DNA of 5,320 nucleotides from Candidatus Aegiribacteria sp. GTDB lineage: Bacteria > Fermentibacterota > Fermentibacteria > Fermentibacterales > Fermentibacteraceae. Position 1 is the stretch's first letter; each line of letters begins with the position of its first letter. A program made the translations under genes and the position numbers. The notes below the pieces were generated by a model. That model saw only the letters and a program-made list of their open reading frames with translations. It did no database searches and was not told where the DNA came from. Below are positions 1 to 5,320 of this stretch, piece by piece. The stretch is taken from assembly GCA_030634715.1 (NCBI GenBank), contig DAOWAG010000105.1:1-5320 (forward strand). Reading direction: 5' to 3'.

Positions 1-5
1 CAGTG

Positions 6-34
6 AACCCCGGGGGACAAACTCCCGGGGTTTT
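6..34 (+). terminator. Rho-independent terminator of an upstream transcript
   Basis: The arms AACCCCGGGGG (6-16) and CTCCCGGGGTT (22-32) pair over 11 bp with one G-T wobble around the five-base loop ACAAA (17-21). The stem is very GC-rich and runs into TTTT (31-34), followed by a pyrimidine-rich CTCT. This is the classic form of an intrinsic terminator reading rightward. No T-run follows the hairpin on the opposite strand, so it is probably one-directional. It should close a gene lying left of the window and insulate the lipoprotein operon from it. Confidence 0.88.
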
Positions 35-81
35 CTCTGACACCTCGCTCGCTCATATTCACGCTATACATTCTTGAATAC

Positions 82-88
82 GGGAGGT
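82..88 (+). promoter_or_regulatory. Shine-Dalgarno that fixes the TTG start of the lipoprotein gene
   Basis: GGGAGGT lies five bases before the TTG at 94-96, a near-perfect anti-16S match at standard spacing. The frame opened by this TTG immediately encodes a hydrophobic signal peptide with a lipobox, and it is the same frame as the long downstream reading frame. The true start is therefore here and not at the first downstream ATG (418), which has no signal peptide. Confidence 0.8.
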
Positions 89-93
89 ATTGC

Positions 94-1773
94 TTGAGAA
101 TCAGTTTTTATCCGGTAGCGATTACAATCTCCCTGATTGTATCTGCAGTTTTGTCCGGGTGTGGCCCAGTAGCGGATGAACATTCTACGGAGGGCATAAC
201 GGTCCTTGCCGGAAATGCACTCCAATAGGGGAATGCATCGGAAGCGTTACAGCTGTACTCATCAGCCCTTGATCAGTTTCCGGATGATATAAGAATATCG
301 TCATGGTTTTTAGGAAAAGGAAGAGCGCTCCTCACTCTGGGACGTACAGAGGAAGCAATCGCAAACGCGTCACAGGCAGTCTTAAATGCAGTAGATACCC
401 ATACCGGAGCAAGCGCGATGTTCCTTATGGCGGAAGCGGAAATCGAACAGGGTTCAATTCAGAAGGGAATTGAAACGCTAGCGAATCTTGATCAGGATAA
501 TCTTGACAGAGATGAGTCAAAGAACGCGATCGATGTACTCAGGTCAGCACTGGAAAAAGTGGACATGGATTTTCTGACTGAGGAACCGGCTACAGGATGG
601 TCGCATGTTTTTGTACTCCTTGAACTGGAGGAAAGATATGCTGCAAAGGGTGAAAATGACAGGGCTATCCTCACCGGAATGGAGATCGATCGACTCTTTC
701 CGGATGCTCATGCTCGATATGGTCGACCTAGTGTAGAAACGCAGGATGGTGGATTTGTGGCTCTTGTACTGCCAATTACAGGAAGTGGATCCATTTATGC
801 CGAACGCGTTTCCTCAGGTGTAAGCCTTGCCTTTCAGAGAACGTCAGATCTTTTCAGATCGGTGCCGGAACTGATAACATTCGACTTTACGGGGAACAGT
901 GCTGACCTTGTAAACATCGTCAACTCTCTTGGCAGTAATCCAGCCTGCCTGGCGCTTATTGGACCCCTTACAAGCAGGAACGCTGAGATAGCAGCTCACG
1001 AGGCTCAGAAGTGGAACCTGCCCATGATCACTCCCACGGCAACATCTTCAATCCTTGATGATTATGGCAATTATATACACAGACTCGTTGTCTCTCAGGG
1101 CAACGATGCAGCGGCAGTAGCCGAATACGCAGTACGAAATGCCGGATGCTCCAGATTCGCCATTATCCATATCTATACCTCTGAATCAGTGGCAAATGCA
1201 GAACAATTCAAATCCGTTGCGGAAGAACTTGGTGCAGAAATTGTAGCAATGGAGGGATATGAAACCGGCGCCACAGATTACAGAGATCAGATAAATGCGA
1301 TAAAGTATCTGAATCCGGACGGTATATTCCTTCCGGTTATGGCCTGGGACGCTATTCAACTCGCGCCGCAGCTCAGATTCTATCGGGTTGATGCCCAGCT
1401 TTTCGGAACATCCGGTTGGGATGACGAGATACTGGTGGAACAGGGTGGTGAATACGTTGAGGGTGCAGTATTCCCGATTTCTTTCGGATCGGGATCCATG
1501 AACCCGGCGACAGCGCGCTTTTCCTATTTCTATGAGAGAGAATATGATTCCCTGCCGACCATGCTGTCTGCTCAGGGCTACGATACCGCTAAAATCATAC
1601 TGAGCGCGTGGGAAGGTGGAGTTCCCTCCAGAGCCTCGCTGGAGAATCACCTGGAAAACCTCAATGTCTATTTTGGAGCTACCGGCATGTGCACATTGGG
1701 TAATGTATCAATTCCCCGTTCTGCTTTTCCACTGGTAAAAGTGATCGACGGAGAAATCGTCAGCATTGAATAA
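94..1773 (+). CDS. TPR plus periplasmic-binding-fold lipoprotein (LpoA/LivK-like), interrupted by in-frame TAG at codon 45
   Basis: The full frame from the TTG at 94 has 559 codons before the TAA stop. Residues 1-23 form a lipoprotein signal (hydrophobic stretch, lipobox LSGC, acylated Cys23), so the product should be membrane-anchored and face the periplasm. Residues about 36-140 look like TPR-type helical repeats (for example GNASEALQLYSSAL at 46-59). From about residue 218 the protein resembles the type I periplasmic-binding fold of branched-chain amino-acid receptors (Peripla_BP_6), beginning GFVALVLPITG, with ALIGPLTS and MITPTATSS further on. TPR followed by this fold is also the layout of LpoA, an activator of peptidoglycan synthases, but orthology cannot be claimed. 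No transporter genes are adjacent, so a regulatory or scaffolding role is as likely as transport. Codon 45 is TAG. Without readthrough only a 44-residue stub is made; restart at ATG 418 would give 451 residues with no export signal. The gene is therefore either broken, misread or recoded. Confidence 0.8.
215..238 (+). other. In-frame amber codon (226-228) in the loop of an imperfect inverted repeat
   Basis: The TAG lies exactly in frame between the lipobox region and the first TPR-like helix, reading LQ-stop-GN. In comparable repeats this turn position is polar, and CAG (Gln) to TAG is a single transition. The arms ATGCA (215-219) and TGCAT (234-238), plus TCC (221-223) and GGA (230-232), can pair with one C-A mismatch, leaving the TAG in the apical loop (224-229). 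Part of the pairing comes from the self-complementary TGCA, so the hairpin may be chance. The stop and its frame are certain from the sequence; its biological meaning is not. Confidence 0.6.
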
Positions 1774-2662
1774 TCCATCTGGAAATAACTGGGGTGTGGA
1801 CATTGGTGGTACTACAACCATTATTGGATACATTGATAATGCTGGTTATAAGACGGTTTCCACACTTCAGACAATTCCATCAGAAGGTCCTGAAGAATTA
1901 CTCACTAGAATTAACCATGTCATATCGAGCATTGATGATTCTCCGGTATCAATTGGCGCAGGAATTGCGGGATTGGTCGACAGAGAGAACGGCGTTCTCA
2001 TTTATTCACCGAACCTTATTAACTGGGGAAAGTTTCCCTTTCAAGACAGACTGAGTAAGACGTTCGGCTGTCCTGCTGTCATAGACAATGACTGTAATGC
2101 GTTCGCAATTCGAGCCGTTGATTCAGAAGAAATCTCACCCGATGGACTCTCACTATTAATTACACTGGGAACAGGAATTGGTGGAACAATTATTCACCTT
2201 GGCACTATCCTTTACGGTACAGGTTACGCTGGTGAATTCGGGCATATGACAGTTGATGCTTTCGGTGAACCATGCGCATGCGGATCACGTGGATGCTGGG
2301 AAAGATATGCTGCCGCTGAAGCTCTAATTCGTTATTTCAAAAGGGCTGGAGGTGATTCGGAAAATCCGGATCCAAGAATAATCGCCCATCTTGCGAAAGA
2401 TGGCAATGAAAATGCGCTGATGGCATTCAGGGAATTTGGTGAATGGGTGGGCATAGGTCTTGCGAACCTCTCCCACTGCCTCAGTCCATCAGGGATTTAT
2501 CTTGCGGGAGGTCTTGTGAAAGCATTCAACCTCTTCAGTGAACATGCCAGGCTTGAGTTCAAACGAAGATGTCCGTATGAATGGAACGTTTGCGCACTCT
2601 CCTCATGCTCCGATGCAGGAGCGGAGGGTGCCGCGATAATGGGAAGAGCATTATCTCAATGA
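1766..2662 (+). CDS. ROK-family sugar kinase (glucokinase-like)
   Basis: This 298-residue cytoplasmic enzyme should transfer phosphate from ATP to a hexose or amino sugar such as glucose, N-acetylglucosamine or N-acetylmannosamine. The exact sugar cannot be read from sequence. Visible motifs are the N-terminal phosphate loop VDIGGTTT (11-18), the NDCNA motif with probable catalytic Asp109, a second nucleotide loop LGTGIGG (134-140), the GEFGH segment (156-160), the ROK zinc signature CACGSRGCWE (170-179: Cys170, Cys172, Cys177 with His160), and the C-terminal loop YLAGGL (245-250). There is no N-terminal helix-turn-helix, so it is a kinase and not an Xyl repressor-type ROK. Length is normal for the family. 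The TTG start at 1766 is the only standard start between an in-frame TGA (1742-1744) and the first motif. It overlaps the lipoprotein gene by 8 bp, with a GGAG at 1750-1753 as a somewhat distant ribosome site. The stop overlaps the lptD start, implying coupled translation of all three genes. Confidence 0.92.
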   Translation: MNNPSGNNWGVDIGGTTTIIGYIDNAGYKTVSTLQTIPSEGPEELLTRINHVISSIDDSPVSIGAGIAGLVDRENGVLIYSPNLINWGKFPFQDRLSKTFGCPAVIDNDCNAFAIRAVDSEEISPDGLSLLITLGTGIGGTIIHLGTILYGTGYAGEFGHMTVDAFGEPCACGSRGCWERYAAAEALIRYFKRAGGDSENPDPRIIAHLAKDGNENALMAFREFGEWVGIGLANLSHCLSPSGIYLAGGLVKAFNLFSEHARLEFKRRCPYEWNVCALSSCSDAGAEGAAIMGRALSQ

Positions 2663-4851
2663 TTAGTTTTCTCGTTCTAATGCTTCTTATCTCCTCTGAC
2701 ACAAGGGGGATTGAGAACATCAGCACGGACTCCACTGTATCACTCGCCACGCTTGAAACAATCGTGTATTCAGCCGATTCCCTTGTATTCTATCCTGATA
2801 CCGGAGATCTTCTCCTGATCGGTTCCACTACACTTGACTACAGAGATATGACACTTCAATCAGATACAGTAATGTACTTTGCTGAAGAAGAGCTGATACA
2901 GGCAAAAGGTGAGACAGAGCTTTTCGACAGGGGTGAGTCTATCAGAGGTGACGGTCTGATCTACAGCCTTCCATCAAGGAAGGGTCGGATTACAAGCGCT
3001 GATTCTGAGTATGAATTCGGTTTCTATCATGGTGAGTCAATCACCAGAGTCGGCCGTAATGAATTTAACATTGTGGACGCAAGGTTCACTACCTGTGATG
3101 AGGATTCTAGCCACTTTTTCTTCTACTGCCCGGTGATGAAAGTTTTTCCGGATGACAAAGCCGTTGCCAGACCGGTTTATCTGTATATTGAAGATACTCC
3201 CGTCTTCTATTTCCCATACTGGGTCTTCCCTATCAGGCGTGGAAGGCATTCCGGTTTCACAACTCCGAAATTCGGTCAAACAACCAGAGATGGACGGTTC
3301 CTGAGAGAACTTGGGTATTATTTCGCTTTCTCAGACTACGCCGATCTCTGGATACATGGAGATATCATGGAAAAAACACGATTTGTAGTCGCCGCTGATG
3401 AACGGCACAGAATCAGATATCTCTGCTACGGAAATCTCAAAACGGAATGGAGAAGGGAATTCGAATCCAGGCGGGATAGATGGATGGTTTTCGGGCAGCA
3501 CCTCCATGATTTTCCGGATGGAACTTCAGTTCGTCTGCAGGGGGAATTTCTCAGCGATAAATCTTATCTGGAGGAAACTCAGCAATCTCCGGAAGACAGA
3601 ATGACCGGAGAGCTGCGATCATGGATCAGTGTTAACAGATACTTCGGCAGACTGAGCTTCCAGGCTGTTCTTGACAGAACAAGTTATCTTCATCTTGATC
3701 CCGATTCTATCCCTGATGAAGTTGTGTCAGTGCAGGAGCTTCCTGATATTCGCTTTTCTCTGCCCTCCGCTCCCCTTTTCAAAACACCAACCGATCCTCT
3801 GCTGGTGCGACCCTGGCATTCCATTTACTGGAATCTGAACGGGCATTACCTCTCCCGCGATGAAAGACTTGAAGATTCCAGAGCTACAAATTCAGCTATG
3901 AGAATCAGATCCGGACTCACAGGCTCAAGCAGATTGTGGGGATGGCTTTCTTTTGCTCCCTCTATGAATGCGACAGGGACGGTATATGACAGAGATAGAC
4001 AGGATAATAATCTGCCATGGTGGCTTCATACTTCAGCTACTTTATCCATGTCAACGGATATCTATGGTATTTTCAGCACGAATATCTTTGGTATTGAAGC
4101 ATTCAGGCATACAATAACTCCAGGCGTTTCCTTGCAGTGGGCACCTGACAGATTCATCAATAATGATGGTGTTGTTGAAGCTGATTCTGCTGGAAATGAA
4201 TACTACATATTCTCCGATTTCGGACTTCCTTCCGGAAGAAGGGCAATCTCATTCAGCCTTCAGAACAGGCTCGAAGGAAAACGACGGGAGAATAACAGAA
4301 TATCCCGTTTTGAGATCGCATCACTCACATTCTCCACTTCCGCGGATCTTGACGACAAAGAGACACCATTCTCGCCTTTGATTGCATCACTTGACCTCTC
4401 ACCATTCTCAAATTTGACTGTGAGGGGAACAGGAAGCTGGGATTTCTATGAGAGCAAGCTTACAAACGTATCATTGTCCTCAAGTTTGCGGCTTTCAGGA
4501 TACGACCGCACTCTTCTTCCTGATACCGGGAGCACTGAGAGGGGTCTGCCCTTGAGATTGACCCTGTCACATTATTACAGATACGGACTTGATGGAGATG
4601 ATGATATCAGCAAACTTCGTGTCTCCGCATCACTGGATCTGACTCCCGGCTGGTCACTGGAATACAGCGCGTACTATGACATGTCTGGAGAGAGCTTCAT
4701 TAATCAGAGTTACACCCTGAGAAGAAACCTGCATTGCTGGGAAGCTGTCTTTGTCAGACATATCTCAGATGTGGACAGTGGATTCTATTTCCGGATCAAC
4801 ATAATCGATGTTCCTGATATCAAAATTGAACAGCATGTAAGTAATTTCTGA
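2659..4851 (+). CDS. lptD: LPS-assembly outer-membrane protein LptD (OstA)
   Basis: This is the beta-barrel that, with LptE, inserts lipopolysaccharide into the outer leaflet of the outer membrane. With the ATG at 2659 it has 730 residues, close to or slightly shorter than Proteobacterial forms. Residues 1-17 are a short hydrophobic leader, probably a signal peptide, although its basic N-terminal part is missing. Residues about 33-140 fit the periplasmic OstA/LptA-like domain. Typical LptD signatures follow: TTCDED (144-149), LYIEDTPVFYFPY (175-187), SGFTTPKFG (198-206), the strand HTITPGVSLQWAPD (484-497), and the C-terminal LHCWEAVF (691-698) with a final FYFRIN (709-714). Only four cysteines occur (146, 157, 256, 693), so the two-disulfide pattern of Escherichia coli LptD cannot form in the same way. 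The ATG overlaps the kinase TGA as ATGA, with GGGAAGAG at 2641-2648 upstream. In-frame ATGs at 2581 and 2605 are possible but lie deeper in the kinase gene and add a poor leader. Confidence 0.93.
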   Translation: MISFLVLMLLISSDTRGIENISTDSTVSLATLETIVYSADSLVFYPDTGDLLLIGSTTLDYRDMTLQSDTVMYFAEEELIQAKGETELFDRGESIRGDGLIYSLPSRKGRITSADSEYEFGFYHGESITRVGRNEFNIVDARFTTCDEDSSHFFFYCPVMKVFPDDKAVARPVYLYIEDTPVFYFPYWVFPIRRGRHSGFTTPKFGQTTRDGRFLRELGYYFAFSDYADLWIHGDIMEKTRFVVAADERHRIRYLCYGNLKTEWRREFESRRDRWMVFGQHLHDFPDGTSVRLQGEFLSDKSYLEETQQSPEDRMTGELRSWISVNRYFGRLSFQAVLDRTSYLHLDPDSIPDEVVSVQELPDIRFSLPSAPLFKTPTDPLLVRPWHSIYWNLNGHYLSRDERLEDSRATNSAMRIRSGLTGSSRLWGWLSFAPSMNATGTVYDRDRQDNNLPWWLHTSATLSMSTDIYGIFSTNIFGIEAFRHTITPGVSLQWAPDRFINNDGVVEADSAGNEYYIFSDFGLPSGRRAISFSLQNRLEGKRRENNRISRFEIASLTFSTSADLDDKETPFSPLIASLDLSPFSNLTVRGTGSWDFYESKLTNVSLSSSLRLSGYDRTLLPDTGSTERGLPLRLTLSHYYRYGLDGDDDISKLRVSASLDLTPGWSLEYSAYYDMSGESFINQSYTLRRNLHCWEAVFVRHISDVDSGFYFRINIIDVPDIKIEQHVSNF

Positions 4852-4977
4852 TTTATAAATTATTTCATGTATAATTCGTTGAAATATGTGCATTATAAAT
4901 CTCATTCACCTATCGTAGCGTTTAGCGATCACCTATATAGCTTCATATTTGCCCAGATTAAAAGAAATTTCAAGGGG
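4852..4977. other. AT-rich spacer after lptD, no gene
   Basis: This stretch between lptD and the HU promoter holds no credible coding region on either strand. It contains a perfect TATAAT at 4870-4875 without a convincing -35 partner, the short direct repeat TAGCG at 4916-4920 and 4923-4927, and one copy of TATAGCTT (4936-4943) that recurs at 4999-5006 within the HU promoter. No GC-rich hairpin with a T-run is visible, so the end of the lptD transcript is not marked by an obvious intrinsic terminator. Confidence 0.6.
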
Positions 4978-5006
4978 TTGACAATGAGTTTTACGCCTTA
5001 TAGCTT
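4978..5006 (+). promoter_or_regulatory. Probable sigma70-type promoter of the HU gene
   Basis: A perfect -35 hexamer TTGACA (4978-4983) is followed by a -10-like TATAGC (4999-5004) at a 15-bp spacing, or TAGCTT (5001-5006) at the preferred 17 bp. Transcription would begin near 5011-5014, giving a leader of roughly 25 bases with the ribosome site inside it. The -35 is exact but the -10 is imperfect, so the exact -10 is uncertain. The position, just ahead of a normally highly expressed gene and after the lptD stop, supports an independent HU transcript. Confidence 0.6.
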
Positions 5007-5022
5007 TAAGTAACAACAATTG

Positions 5023-5033
5023 AGAGGGGGTGG
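5023..5033 (+). promoter_or_regulatory. Purine-rich ribosome-binding site that selects the GTG start of HU
   Basis: AGAGGGGGTGG ends four bases before the GTG at 5038-5040. An earlier in-frame TTG at 5020 would translate this site itself into a Gly-rich prefix (RGGGQ) foreign to HU proteins. The GTG gives the canonical N-terminus M-TKKDLV and a 90-codon frame, so it is preferred. Confidence 0.75.
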
Positions 5034-5037
5034 ACAA

Positions 5038-5310
5038 GTGACTAAAAAGGACCTCGTTGCACACGTTGCCGATAATGCAAGTATAACCAAGAAACAGGCT
5101 GGTGTTGCTGTAGATGCAATTCTTGATGGAATCAAGGATGCACTTGGTAATGGCCAGAAGGTTAGCCTCGTCGGTTTCGGAACTTTTTCCGTGAAGCATC
5201 GTGAGCAAAGAACGGGTGTAAATCCTGCAAACGGTCAGAAGATCACGCATCCTGCATGAAATGTACCGCATTTCAAGGCAGGAAAAAATTTGAAAGACGT
5301 AGAATATTAA
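5038..5310 (+). CDS. hup: HU-family DNA-binding protein, interrupted by in-frame TGA at codon 74
   Basis: HU is a small dimeric nucleoid protein that bends DNA. The frame from the GTG at 5038 to the TAA at 5308-5310 has exactly 90 codons, the usual length. Residues 1-45 show the N-terminal helices (TKKDLVAHVADNASITKKQA), followed by the highly conserved VSLVGFGTF and the DNA-binding arm REQRTGVNPANG. Codon 74, just after ITHPA, is TGA (5257-5259). Reading on in the same frame gives NVPHFKAGKNLKDVEY, matching the family ending VPxFKAGKxLKD. The first 73 residues alone would lack the last strand and C-terminal helix and probably would not fold as a normal dimer. At this site relatives carry Ala, Ser, Arg, Lys or Thr; CGA (Arg) or TCA (Ser) is one base from TGA. 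The arm also has NPANG where NPxTG is usual, a further deviation. Taken conservatively, the open frame ends at 5259. Whether this is error, decay or readthrough is undecided. It may belong to a multicopy HU family. Confidence 0.85.
5251..5282 (+). repeat. Hairpin containing the HU in-frame TGA
   Basis: CCTGC (5251-5255) pairs with GCAGG (5278-5282), and TGAAATG (5257-5263) pairs perfectly with CATTTCA (5269-5275) around the loop TACCG. Only A5256 opposite AG (5276-5277) is unpaired, giving a 12-bp stem. The TGA opens the inner stem. An A-run and not a T-run follows, so it is not a standard rightward terminator. The apical loop is only four bases past the TGA, closer than in bacterial selenocysteine insertion elements. 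Confidence 0.65.
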
Positions 5311-5320
5311 AGAATTCAGC

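Noticed and set aside
37..70. Possible promoter for the lipoprotein operon: CTGACA (37-42) and TATACA (65-70)
   Set aside because: The spacing of 22 bp is too long for a sigma70 promoter and no better pair is visible, although a promoter is expected between the terminator and the TTG start.
1186..1650. Reverse-strand open frame of 154 codons inside the lipoprotein gene
   Set aside because: It is antisense to a recognisable periplasmic-binding domain and its translation resembles no family I know.
2581..2658. Longer lptD start at ATG 2581 or 2605
   Set aside because: Both lie within the kinase gene without a ribosome site and add a polar Cys/Arg-rich prefix; the ATGA overlap at 2659 gives a leader directly at the N-terminus. 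The choice is likely but not certain.
5020..5040. Upstream TTG start for HU at 5020
   Set aside because: It would translate the purine-rich ribosome-binding site into a Gly-rich prefix not seen in HU proteins; the GTG at 5038 gives the normal 90-codon length.
4933..5271. Reverse-strand open frame across the HU gene
   Set aside because: It lies opposite a clear HU gene and its promoter, shows no recognisable motif and has no convincing ribosome site.
5257..5282. Selenocysteine insertion at the HU TGA
   Set aside because: The hairpin loop is only four bases after the TGA, shorter than known bacterial SECIS spacing, and HU has no redox-active site at this variable position.
5283..5289. Slippery heptamer A AAA AAT in the HU tail as a frameshift site
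   Set aside because: No stable structure follows it within the window, and the zero frame already gives the family-like C-terminus, so no frameshift is needed.
5251..5290. Intrinsic terminator inside the HU tail
   Set aside because: The hairpin is followed by AAAAAA and not a T-run on the + strand, and the opposite strand also lacks a T-run after the stem.

Overview
The window looks like chromosomal DNA from a Gram-negative (LPS-bearing, two-membrane) bacterium of moderate GC content. The best evidence is an LptD (OstA) outer-membrane assembly protein, backed by a lipobox-bearing lipoprotein. The divergent, short LptD and the TPR plus periplasmic-binding-fold lipoprotein suggest a lineage outside the well-studied Proteobacteria, possibly FCB-like or a candidate phylum. 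That placement is inference only. No mobile element, CRISPR array, tRNA or rRNA was seen. All genes are on the + strand.

Layout: (1) positions 6-34 hold a strong intrinsic terminator closing an upstream transcript. (2) 94-1773 encodes a lipoprotein with an N-terminal TPR-like region and a C-terminal type I periplasmic-binding fold. Its reading frame is cut by a single in-frame TAG at codon 45 (226-228). (3) 1766-2662 encodes a ROK-family sugar kinase with a TTG start, overlapping the lipoprotein gene by 8 bp. (4) 2659-4851 encodes LptD, overlapping the kinase stop in an ATGA junction. (5) 4852-5037 is an AT-rich spacer with a likely sigma70-type promoter. (6) 5038-5310 encodes an HU-type DNA-binding protein of exactly the usual 90 codons, but with a TGA at codon 74 (5257-5259).

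The lipoprotein, kinase and lptD genes overlap head to tail and probably form one translationally coupled operon with an envelope theme: a periplasm-facing lipoprotein, a cytoplasmic sugar kinase and the LPS translocon. HU appears to be a separate transcription unit.

The most notable signal is two in-frame stop codons in two otherwise intact genes within about 5 kb. Each could be explained by one C-to-T change (CAG to TAG, CGA to TGA). Each also lies in a local inverted repeat: the TGA begins a perfect 7-bp stem inside a 12-bp hairpin, and the TAG sits in the loop of a weaker hairpin. Sequencing or assembly error, real gene decay, and stop-codon readthrough or recoding all remain possible. 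The roughly 1,000 codons of the kinase and lptD genes hold no internal TAG or TGA, which argues against genome-wide reassignment.
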